Source of the DNA: an uncultured Acidobacteriota bacterium
GTDB lineage: Bacteria > Acidobacteriota > Vicinamibacteria > Vicinamibacterales > CAVVIG01
Direction: 5' to 3'
NCBI GenBank assembly: GCA_902825985.1
Contig: CADEDC010000035.1
Span: 1 to 57,541, forward strand
Length of the DNA: 57,541 bases
The notes beneath the pieces are model-generated. The model did no database searches and had not been told where the DNA came from. It worked only from the letters and a program-made list of their open reading frames with translations. Positions within the stretch are counted from its first letter, which is position 1. The number at the start of each line of letters is the position of its first letter. Shown piece after piece: positions 26,169 through 33,860 of the stretch. The position numbers and the translations under genes were made by a program.

Positions 26169-27854
26169 TCAGTTGTTGCCGCCGGCGGCCTTCTTCTGCG
26201 CTTCGCGTTCCTCCAGGCGGAGTTGGTCGCGGCCCGACATCCCAAGCGCGGTGTCGGCCCCGAGCTTCTTGATGAACTCGGCGGTCTCCGGCCATTCCTG
26301 GAACTGAAACGATTGCTTCGAGCCTTCCGCCATGCGGAAGGCCGTTCGCCCGAGGAAGTCCTGCGCGTTGATGTTGGCGCCGTGCTGGACGAGGTACTCG
26401 AGCACTTCGTTCAGTCCGCGAAACGCCGCGCCGTGCAGCGCGGTGAACCGGGCCTGATTGACGGCGTTCACGTCAGCACCGCCTTCGACGAGGATCTTGA
26501 CGGCCCCCTCGGCGTTCATGGCGCGGTCGCCCCTCGGTTTACCCGGGGAGAACGTGCTCTGGCCGAGGCCGGCCGCCGCCATCAGCGGCGTCGTGCCATC
26601 GTCGGTCGTGAGGCGATGGTCGGCACCGGCTGCGAGGAGTACCTCGATCACCTGGGGGTCGGCGCCGAAGCCACGATTGCTCGTGAACGCCGCGACCCAG
26701 AGCGGTGTGGCACCCTTCAGATCTCCGGTGCCGACCGAGAAGGGCTCGAACGGTCCCTTCTTGATCGTCAGCCAGCCCTGGACTCCGGTGGACGTCGTAA
26801 TGCGCGCGTTGGGGTTCGCGCCCTTTGCGAGGAGCGCCTTGACGAGCGGCACACGCGCGCCGCGATCGACGCTCACGAGGCCGCTGCCGAAGACCCCGTC
26901 GATGCCGCGGACGCGCAGCCATTCGCGCAGCCACATCTCGACGCTGCCGGCCGCGGCGTGGAGGGCCGTGACACCAAACATCTCGCTGTTGGGGTTGGCG
27001 CCCTGCTCGAGCAGGAAGTGCGCGAACTGGGCGCGACCGCTCACGATCGCCAGCGGCAACGGGTGGGTACCGTCGGCGCCGAGGTCGTTGGCGGTGGCGC
27101 CTGCGGCGAACAGCAGTCTGGCGGCATCGATGTCGCCGTTGCGCGCCGCAAACAGCAGCGGCGAAAAGCTGATCGACGACGTGGCGTGGACGTCAGCCTT
27201 CGCCGCGAGCAGCAGGCGGATGACGTCGTGACGACGTTCCGCAACCGCCCACATCAGCGCAGTCTGACGGGTCTTGAGGGTCGCGCGGTTGACGTCGACG
27301 CCGCGTCCGAGCAGTGCCTCGACGATGCGCACGTTCCCGGTCCGTGACGCGATCATGAGTGGTGTGACGCCGTTGGTCTGGACCGCGTCCGCCTTGGCGC
27401 CGGCCGTGAGCAACGCATCCACGAGGTCGGCATCGCCGTTCTCACACGCCAGTGCCAGCGGCGTGACGCCGTGATCGTCGGCGGCATTGACGTTGGCCTT
27501 GGCTCGCAGCAGCTGATCAACGATGTCGCGGTCGGCGCGGTTTGCGGCCCAGTGCAGCGCCGTCGTCCGGTCGCCGAGCGCGGCATTGACGTCGCTGCCG
27601 GCGCGCAGGAGCGCGCGTACCGCGGCGCGGTCCTGACGGGCGACAGCGTCGAACAAGGCGCGGGGCGCGTCGGCGGCGAAGGCGGATCCACTCGCGAACG
27701 TCGACACGAGCAAGACGGCGGCCCAACGGGCGGGGCGAATGCCCGTTCGACGGGCGTCGCTCACGCGAGTCGGTGCGGACATGGTCAACATCGGCAGGAT
27801 CATGGACAGGCTCCACGGCACCCAGCCAAACCGGCGGATGCTCAGTGCTGTCAT
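26169..27854 (-). CDS. Exported ankyrin-repeat protein (Ank4)
   Basis: A 561-residue protein from the ATG at 27854; in-frame ATGs at 27803, 27791 and 27782 are alternatives, and the last gives a more usual signal peptide (ARWAAVLLVSTFASGSAFA). About eleven ankyrin repeats follow, with TALHWAANRADRD near the start and ALMWAVAERRHD in the middle. An insertion after NPNAR (TTSTGVQGWLTIKKGPFEPF) precedes GATPLWVAAF. The tail is charged and Lys/Glu-rich. The gene is divergent from the module-4 diheme gene with about 166 bp between, like Ank1 and Ank2, and is followed by the cytochrome gene. Probably an extracytoplasmic scaffold for the module; partner unproven. Confidence 0.88.
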   Translation of the reverse strand: MTALSIRRFGWVPWSLSMILPMLTMSAPTRVSDARRTGIRPARWAAVLLVSTFASGSAFAADAPRALFDAVARQDRAAVRALLRAGSDVNAALGDRTTALHWAANRADRDIVDQLLRAKANVNAADDHGVTPLALACENGDADLVDALLTAGAKADAVQTNGVTPLMIASRTGNVRIVEALLGRGVDVNRATLKTRQTALMWAVAERRHDVIRLLLAAKADVHATSSISFSPLLFAARNGDIDAARLLFAAGATANDLGADGTHPLPLAIVSGRAQFAHFLLEQGANPNSEMFGVTALHAAAGSVEMWLREWLRVRGIDGVFGSGLVSVDRGARVPLVKALLAKGANPNARITTSTGVQGWLTIKKGPFEPFSVGTGDLKGATPLWVAAFTSNRGFGADPQVIEVLLAAGADHRLTTDDGTTPLMAAAGLGQSTFSPGKPRGDRAMNAEGAVKILVEGGADVNAVNQARFTALHGAAFRGLNEVLEYLVQHGANINAQDFLGRTAFRMAEGSKQSFQFQEWPETAEFIKKLGADTALGMSGRDQLRLEEREAQKKAAGGNN

Positions 27855-28020
27855 AGTAGCGAAAGCCGCGATGTTGCGGCCAGAAACGTCGGCTGGTCAT
27901 CGATGAACCAAGCCACCCGTCCTTGACCGTTCCCGCCGCCGCGAACACACTATGCGGAGCGCGCCTGGTGCCCAGGCGTGTCGTCACGGCCAGTCTGGCG
28001 GCCGATGGGATGGGGCAGGT

Positions 28021-30552
28021 ATGACACGGATGACTCGAGCGGCTGCGGTCGTTTTCGTGGCCCAGTTGGTGGCGGGCGGTTCACTGATGGCACAGACCGG
28101 GGGGACGCCGCGGGCTGCCCGCACGGCGACACCGCGTCCCCAGCCCTCGCACCCGTCGTCGGCCGGTGCCGCTGCCGAGTCGGCGGCGCCCGATGCGAAA
28201 GTATTGAGGCAGTACTGTGTCAGCTGCCACAGCGGACGCTTGAAGACCGCCGGGCTCTCGCTCGAGGGCGTGAATCTCGCCCAACCGGCCGCTCACGCGG
28301 AGGTGCTGGAGAAGGTCGTCCGCAAGCTTCGTACAGGACAGATGCCGCCGGCCGGCCGCCCGCGGCCCGATCAGGCGACGACGGTGGCCTTCGTCTCGGC
28401 CCTCGAAGCGGCGCTCGACGGGGTGGCGCGCCAGCAGCCGGATCCGGGCCGGGTGCCGATTCACCGACTCAACCGCGCCGAGTACGTCCATGCGGTGCGT
28501 GACCTGTTCGATCTCGAAATCGATGGCGCGGCCATGCTGCCGTCGGACACGCCCGGGCTTGGCTTCGACAATAACGCCGACGTCGCCGCGGTGACGCCCG
28601 GTTTGATGGCGCGCTACCTCACGGCGGCGACCAAAGTCAGCCGTCTGGTCGTCGGCGACGCGACGGTACGGCCAGTGAGCCAGGTGTACCGCGTTGCCGA
28701 GTTCGCCCGCCAGGACGTCCGGATGAACGACGACCTGCCGTTCGGCTCGCGTGGCGGGCTCGCGGTTCGCCACACGTTCCCGCTCGACGGCGAGTACACC
28801 TTCAAGCTGAAGCTGCAGCGCAACCAGGTCGGCAACACCATCCGTGGTCTCGATCGCGAGCACGACATCGAAGTGCGCGTCGATCGCAGCCTGGTCAAGA
28901 CGTTCACGATCGGCGGCGGGGCCAAGGGCTCTGATTTCGGCATCCTCATCGCCATCCCGGAGGACGAGGTCGAGCAGCAGCGGATGCATACCTACCGCCT
29001 GAATGCCGACAACGAACTCGAGTTCCGCGCCGTCATGAAAGCCGGTACGCGCGCGGTCGCCGCGGCGTTTGTCGACGACGCCGCGATGTACGAGGGCGTG
29101 CCGGTGCGTGCGCGCTCGATCAAGTCGTCGTCGTTCACTGATGACGCCAGCGATCCCGGTATCGACACGATCGAGATCTCCGGACCCTACAATGGCAAGG
29201 CGCCGGTTGATTCGCCGAGCCGTCAGAAGGTCTTCATCTGCCGGCCGACCGGAGCCCGCGACGAGGATGCCTGCGCCCGGCGGATTCTGCTGTCGGTGAC
29301 GCGGCGCGCCTACCGTCGGCCGGTGGCGGATATCGACATCGCCTCGCTGTTCCGCATCTACCGCGCCGGTCGCACCGAGAAGGACTTCGACACCGGCATC
29401 CAGCGCGCGATCGAGGCGATGCTGGCGTCGCCGTCGTTCCTGTTCCACATGGAGCGCGACCCGGCGACCGCCCGCCCGGGCGGCAGCTATCGCCTGTCCG
29501 ATGTCGAACTGGCGAACCGGTTGTCGTTCTTCCTGTGGTCGAGCATTCCCGACGAGGCGCTGTTGGATCTGGCGGCGCGCGGGCGACTGAAGGAGCCGGC
29601 GGTGCTCGAGCAGCAGGTCAAGCGGATGCTCGACGACCCGAAAGCGACCCGCATGATGAACGGGTTCGTCGGCCAGTGGCTCATCGTTCGCAACGTCAAC
29701 ACGGCGGAACCCGATCCGAACCTGTTTCCCGATTACGACGATACGTTGCGCGATGCGCTGCTGAGGGAAACAGAGCTGTTCTTCGAGAGCCAGCTGCGTG
29801 CCAACGCCAGCGTGCTCGACCTGCTGCGCGCCAACTACACGTTCATGAACGCCCGGCTGGCGGAACACTACGGTGTGCCGAACATCTACGGCAGTCACTT
29901 CCGTCGCGTGCCGGTCAGCGATCCGAACCGCTTTGGCATCCTCGGACACGCCAGCGTCCTGTTGGTCACCTCGTACGCCCATCGCACCTCGGTGGTCGGC
30001 CGCGGCAAATGGATGCTCGAGAACATGCTCGGCGCGCCGCCGCCGTCGCCGCCGCCCAACGTCCCGCCGCTCAAGGACAACGACGGGAAGAGCGCGCCGA
30101 AATCGCTGCGCGAGCGCATGGAACAACACCGCGCCAATGCGGTGTGCGCGACGTGTCATACGCGCATCGACCCGATGGGATTCCCGCTCGAGAACTTCGA
30201 TCCGACCGGGCGCTGGCGCAAGGACGACGAGGGCGCGCCGATCGACCCGGTGTCGACGCTGCTGGATGGATCCAAGATCGACGGGCCGACCGCGTTGCGA
30301 CAGTACCTGATCGACAACAAGAGCGAGTTCGTCCGCACCGTCGTCGAGAAATTGTTCACCTATGCGTTGGGTCGCGGACCCGAGTACTACGATGCCCCGA
30401 CCGTCCGGCAGCTGGTGCGCGACGCCGAGGCCGCCGACTTCCGCTGGAACGCCGTGATTCTGAGTCTCGTCAAGAGCGCGCCGTTCCAGATGCGGCGCGG
30501 GGGTGACGTTCCCTTCCTGCAGCCGACCGTCACGGCGCAGGCCAATCAGTAG
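28021..30552 (+). CDS. DUF1592-family diheme c-type protein, module 4
   Basis: An 843-residue protein from the ATG at 28021 (MTRMTRAAAVVFVAQL signal peptide); an ATG at 27952 would add a polar extension. A TTGACC at 27923-27928 with a weak CACTAT 19 bp later is a possible promoter. The first heme motif CVSCH is near 66-70. The usual series follows: DUF1587 (HRLNRAEYVHAVRDLF), a long beta-rich middle domain, DUF1595 (RRAYRRPV), DUF1592 (LSFFLWSSIPDEALL, NYTFMNARLAEHYG), DUF1588 with the second heme motif CATCH near 709-713, and DUF1585 (EKLFTYALGRG). After the second heme the other four paralogues have a Met (RMDP or QMDP) where this one has Ile (RIDP). The DUF1552 gene follows after 26 bp. 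Confidence 0.9.
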   Translation: MTRMTRAAAVVFVAQLVAGGSLMAQTGGTPRAARTATPRPQPSHPSSAGAAAESAAPDAKVLRQYCVSCHSGRLKTAGLSLEGVNLAQPAAHAEVLEKVVRKLRTGQMPPAGRPRPDQATTVAFVSALEAALDGVARQQPDPGRVPIHRLNRAEYVHAVRDLFDLEIDGAAMLPSDTPGLGFDNNADVAAVTPGLMARYLTAATKVSRLVVGDATVRPVSQVYRVAEFARQDVRMNDDLPFGSRGGLAVRHTFPLDGEYTFKLKLQRNQVGNTIRGLDREHDIEVRVDRSLVKTFTIGGGAKGSDFGILIAIPEDEVEQQRMHTYRLNADNELEFRAVMKAGTRAVAAAFVDDAAMYEGVPVRARSIKSSSFTDDASDPGIDTIEISGPYNGKAPVDSPSRQKVFICRPTGARDEDACARRILLSVTRRAYRRPVADIDIASLFRIYRAGRTEKDFDTGIQRAIEAMLASPSFLFHMERDPATARPGGSYRLSDVELANRLSFFLWSSIPDEALLDLAARGRLKEPAVLEQQVKRMLDDPKATRMMNGFVGQWLIVRNVNTAEPDPNLFPDYDDTLRDALLRETELFFESQLRANASVLDLLRANYTFMNARLAEHYGVPNIYGSHFRRVPVSDPNRFGILGHASVLLVTSYAHRTSVVGRGKWMLENMLGAPPPSPPPNVPPLKDNDGKSAPKSLRERMEQHRANAVCATCHTRIDPMGFPLENFDPTGRWRKDDEGAPIDPVSTLLDGSKIDGPTALRQYLIDNKSEFVRTVVEKLFTYALGRGPEYYDAPTVRQLVRDAEAADFRWNAVILSLVKSAPFQMRRGGDVPFLQPTVTAQANQ

Positions 30553-30578
30553 CCGACCTTCGGAGAGCAGAGAGTCCT

Positions 30579-31925
30579 ATGTTCATTTCGAAGATGCACC
30601 TGCCACGGCGGACCTTCCTGCGCGGGCTTGGCGCCACCGTGGCGCTGCCACTGCTCGAGAGCATGGTCCCCGCCATGACCGCGCTGGCGCAGACCGCGGC
30701 CGCCCCCGCCAAGCGGCTGGGCGTGTTCTACGTGCCGAACGGCATGGCGATGAGCTATTGGGCGCCAAAGGGGGAGGGCCCGCTCGGCGAGCTGCCCGCC
30801 ACGCTCAAGTCATTGACACCGTTCAAGGATCAGCTGTTGCTCACCGGCGGCCTCTACGATGAAGCGGCGAACCTCGTCAAGGGCGGCGGCGACCACGCGC
30901 GGTCGGCGGGTACCTTTCTGACCTGCGTGCCCTTCAAGTTCACCTACGGCGCCGACGTCCTGGCGGCGACGACGATGGACCAGATCGCGGCGAAGGAGTT
31001 CTCGCGACACACGCAGCTCGCGTCGCTCGAGCTCGCGCTCGACTCGAACGCCATTCTCGGCTCGTGCGACGGTGGCTCGTCGTGCGCCTACACGAACACC
31101 ATCGCGTGGAGCACACCGACGACGCCACTGCCGATGGAGAACGATCCGCGCGCCGTGTTCGAGCGACTCTTCGGCACCAGCGGCAGCACCGACGCGGCGG
31201 CGCGCCTGTCACGCATCAAACAGGACAAGAGCATCCTCGATTTCATCACCGAGGAACTGGCCCGGCTCGATAGTCGGCTGGGCAACAAGGACAAACAGAA
31301 GCTGACGGAGTACTTCGATTCGGTGCGCGACGTCGAGCGCCGCATCCAGAAGGCCGAAGAGCAGAACTCGCGCGAACTGCCGGTGGTCGATCAGCCGATG
31401 GGCATTCCCACCGACTACGCCACGCACGCCAAGCTGATGATGGACCTGCTGGCGCTCGCCTACCAGACCGACCTGACGCGCGTCGCGACGTTCATGCTCG
31501 CCAAGGAAGTCAGCAGTCGCGCCTACCCGGAAATCGGCGTGTCCGACTCCCACCACCCGCTCTCGCATCACCAGAACGAAGCGGCCAAGCTCGAACGGTT
31601 GCACAAGATCAACGAGTATCACATGCAGCAGTTCGCGCACCTGGTGGAGAAGCTGAAGAACATCCCCGAGGGCGATGGGACGATGCTCGACCACTCGGTG
31701 CTCGTGTACGGCACCGGTATCTCCGACAGCAACACGCACTTCCACGACGACCTGCCGATTGCGATCGTCGGTGGCGCGAAGGCTGGCATCCACGGCGGCC
31801 GCTACGTCCGCTACAAGCAGGGCACCCCGCTGGCGAACTTGCATGTCACGCTGCTGGACAAGCTCGGGGTCAAGGTCGACAAGTTCGGCGACAGCAACGG
31901 ACGGCTCGACAACCTGAGCGTCTGA
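30579..31925 (+). CDS. Tat-exported DUF1552 protein, module 4
   Basis: A 448-residue protein from the ATG at 30579, with GGAGAG upstream. The Tat-type motif LPRRTFLRG is followed by a hydrophobic stretch ending ALAQT. It has CDGGSSC, HHPLSHHQ, YGTGISDSN and GGRYVRY. It shares GGGDHARSAGTFLT and the same C-terminal pattern with the module-5 protein, so modules 4 and 5 look like a second closely related pair, although they now face each other. It converges with the cytochrome c'-like gene of module 5. Function unknown, assumed tied to the diheme partner. Confidence 0.9.
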   Translation: MFISKMHLPRRTFLRGLGATVALPLLESMVPAMTALAQTAAAPAKRLGVFYVPNGMAMSYWAPKGEGPLGELPATLKSLTPFKDQLLLTGGLYDEAANLVKGGGDHARSAGTFLTCVPFKFTYGADVLAATTMDQIAAKEFSRHTQLASLELALDSNAILGSCDGGSSCAYTNTIAWSTPTTPLPMENDPRAVFERLFGTSGSTDAAARLSRIKQDKSILDFITEELARLDSRLGNKDKQKLTEYFDSVRDVERRIQKAEEQNSRELPVVDQPMGIPTDYATHAKLMMDLLALAYQTDLTRVATFMLAKEVSSRAYPEIGVSDSHHPLSHHQNEAAKLERLHKINEYHMQQFAHLVEKLKNIPEGDGTMLDHSVLVYGTGISDSNTHFHDDLPIAIVGGAKAGIHGGRYVRYKQGTPLANLHVTLLDKLGVKVDKFGDSNGRLDNLSV

Positions 31926-31968
31926 GGCAGCTCAGGCCCCGTGGCGTGGCTGCGAACGCGGAACTGCG

Positions 31969-32484
31969 TCACAGCTTGAGCTTGAAGGCCTTCGTCGCCG
32001 GGTCCTGCTCGCGATACACGCTGTGGCAGGCCTGGCACGAGGTGCCAATCTGCCTCGCCGCTTCGCCGGCTGCCGACGTGTCGACCGGTGCGCGCGACAG
32101 GATCGTGTCGAGCTCGTCGAACCGCAGCGTGACGGCCCGTAGCATCGCCACGGCATCCTCACGCCCGTTCTTCCGCCAGAACGTTACGGTCGTCGCGAGC
32201 TGTTCGCGGGCGCGGATGGCGCGGGCCTTCGCGGACTCGTAGTCACCGTTGCTGATCGCCTGCGTGGTGCCGGCGAAGTTCTGGCCCACCGATTTCATCG
32301 TCGCCGCGAACGTGTCGGCGCTGAACACCGGGTAGGGCGACTGCTGCGCGCGGACGCCGACGTCCGCGAGCCGCGTCAGGGCGCACACCAGGACGAGTGC
32401 GGCCACCGGCATGGGCCGGCGGGCCCACGCGGTGTCGCTACGTGAGGACGACGGGGCGTTGCGCACCGGCGCGCCGCTACGCAT
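31969..32484 (-). CDS. Cytochrome c'-like exported heme protein
   Basis: A 171-residue protein from the ATG at 32484, which overlaps the end of the upstream DUF1552 gene by 8 bp and so would be translationally coupled; an ATG at 32412 giving 147 residues is the alternative. A hydrophobic signal (ALVLVCALTRLADVGVRA) leads into a predicted all-helical domain with a single heme motif CQACH at about 150-154, close to the C terminus. A helical bundle with a C-terminal CXXCH is the cytochrome c'/c556 pattern. Such proteins carry electrons or bind small gases. It is the third gene of the module-5 operon and the only module gene of this type, standing where other modules have ankyrin genes. Confidence 0.82.
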   Translation of the reverse strand: MRSGAPVRNAPSSSRSDTAWARRPMPVAALVLVCALTRLADVGVRAQQSPYPVFSADTFAATMKSVGQNFAGTTQAISNGDYESAKARAIRAREQLATTVTFWRKNGREDAVAMLRAVTLRFDELDTILSRAPVDTSAAGEAARQIGTSCQACHSVYREQDPATKAFKLKL

Positions 32485-33829
32485 CGGTCGTGAGTCTCGA
32501 CACCTTGCCGGTGCTGTCGCCAAGCGTCTCGGCCGGGACGCCCATGTATTCGAGGATCGTGAGGTGCATGTTGGTGAGCGGCGTCGCTTTCGGATAGCGG
32601 AAGAATCGCCCGCCCTTGATGCCAGCGTTCTTGCCGCCGACGATCGCAATCGGCAGGTCGTCGTGGAAGTGGGTGTTGCTGTCCGAGATGCCGGTGCCGT
32701 ACATGAACACCGTGCTGTCGAGCATGGTCCCGTCGCCTTCCGTGATCGTGTCCAGCTTCTTCACGAGATAGGCGAACTGGCGGAAGTGGTACTCGTTGAT
32801 CTTGTGCAGCCGCTCGAGCTTCGCCGGCTCGTCCTGATGATGGGAGAGCGGGTGATGCGAGTCGGATACGCCAATCTCCGGATAGGCGTGCGCGCTGACC
32901 TCCCGCGCGAGCATGAACGTGCTGACGCGCGTGAGGTCGGTCTGGTAGGCGAGGGCCAGCAGGTCCATCATCAGCCGGGCGTGCTCGCCGTAGTCGGATG
33001 GGACGCCAATCGGCTGCTCGACCACCGGCAACTCGCGCGAGTTCTGGGCCTCGGCCATCTGGATGCGACGTTCGATGTCGCGCACCGAGTCGAGGTACTC
33101 GGTGACCTTGATCTTGTCGCCGGCGCCGACGACGCGATCGAGCCCGCCGACCTCGGCCGCGACGAAATCGAGAATGCTCCGGTCGCGGCGGCGGCGGGCC
33201 GCTTGGGCCGTGCGATCGGTGCTGCCACTGGTGCCGAAGAGCCGTTCGAAGACGGCGCGCGGGTCGTTTTCAATCGGCAGCGGTGTCGTGGGATTCCGCC
33301 ATGCGATGGTGTTCGTGTAGGCGCAACTGGAGCCGCCGTCGCACGAGCCGAGCATGGCGTTCGATTCGATGCCGAGTTCGAGCGAGGCGAGCTGCGTCTC
33401 CCGCTCGGTCTGCCGGGCGGCGATCTGGTCCATCGAGACGGAGCCGAAGACGTCGGCGCCGCCGGTGAACTTGAAGGGCACGCCGGTCAGGAACGTGCCG
33501 GCCGAGCGGGCATGGTCGCCGCCTCCCTTCACCTGGTTGGCCGGCTCGTCGGCGAGGCCGCCGCACAGCAGCACGCGGTCCTTCAGCTCGTTGAGCGACG
33601 CCAACGTGGGCGGCAGTTCCTTGAGCGCGCCCTCGCTGTTCGGGAACCAGTACGGCATCGACATGCCGTTCGGGACGTAGAACACGCCGAGGCGCTTCAC
33701 GGCCGCAGCGGCGGTTTTCCCCTGGGCCGTCAGCGCCGGCACCATGGCGTCGAGCAGCGGCAGGGCAATCGTGGCGCCGAAACCGCGCAGCACGGTGCGC
33801 CGCGACAGGTGCTTTCTCGTGATGATCAT
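32477..33829 (-). CDS. Tat-exported DUF1552 protein, module 5
   Basis: A 450-residue protein from the ATG at 33829. The N-terminal Tat-type motif SRRTVLRG precedes ATIALPLLDAMVPAL. It has CDGGSSC, HHPLSHHQ, YGTGISDSN and GGRFFRY. Long stretches are nearly the same as in module 4 (GGGDHARSAGTFLT; YTNTIAWRNPTTPLP compared with YTNTIAWSTPTTPLP). The diheme gene lies 31 bp upstream and the cytochrome c'-like gene overlaps downstream, so this is a three-gene operon. The protein should reach the periplasm folded; enzymatic role unknown. Confidence 0.9.
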   Translation of the reverse strand: MIITRKHLSRRTVLRGFGATIALPLLDAMVPALTAQGKTAAAAVKRLGVFYVPNGMSMPYWFPNSEGALKELPPTLASLNELKDRVLLCGGLADEPANQVKGGGDHARSAGTFLTGVPFKFTGGADVFGSVSMDQIAARQTERETQLASLELGIESNAMLGSCDGGSSCAYTNTIAWRNPTTPLPIENDPRAVFERLFGTSGSTDRTAQAARRRRDRSILDFVAAEVGGLDRVVGAGDKIKVTEYLDSVRDIERRIQMAEAQNSRELPVVEQPIGVPSDYGEHARLMMDLLALAYQTDLTRVSTFMLAREVSAHAYPEIGVSDSHHPLSHHQDEPAKLERLHKINEYHFRQFAYLVKKLDTITEGDGTMLDSTVFMYGTGISDSNTHFHDDLPIAIVGGKNAGIKGGRFFRYPKATPLTNMHLTILEYMGVPAETLGDSTGKVSRLTTDA

Positions 33830-33860
33830 CTCGTGGGCTCCCTTGGCTGCGGGCCGTCGC

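Noticed and set aside
3171..27854. Ankyrin proteins as secreted effectors for a eukaryotic host
   Set aside because: They have ordinary Sec signal peptides, sit beside redox modules, and no secretion-system genes or host-like motifs are present.
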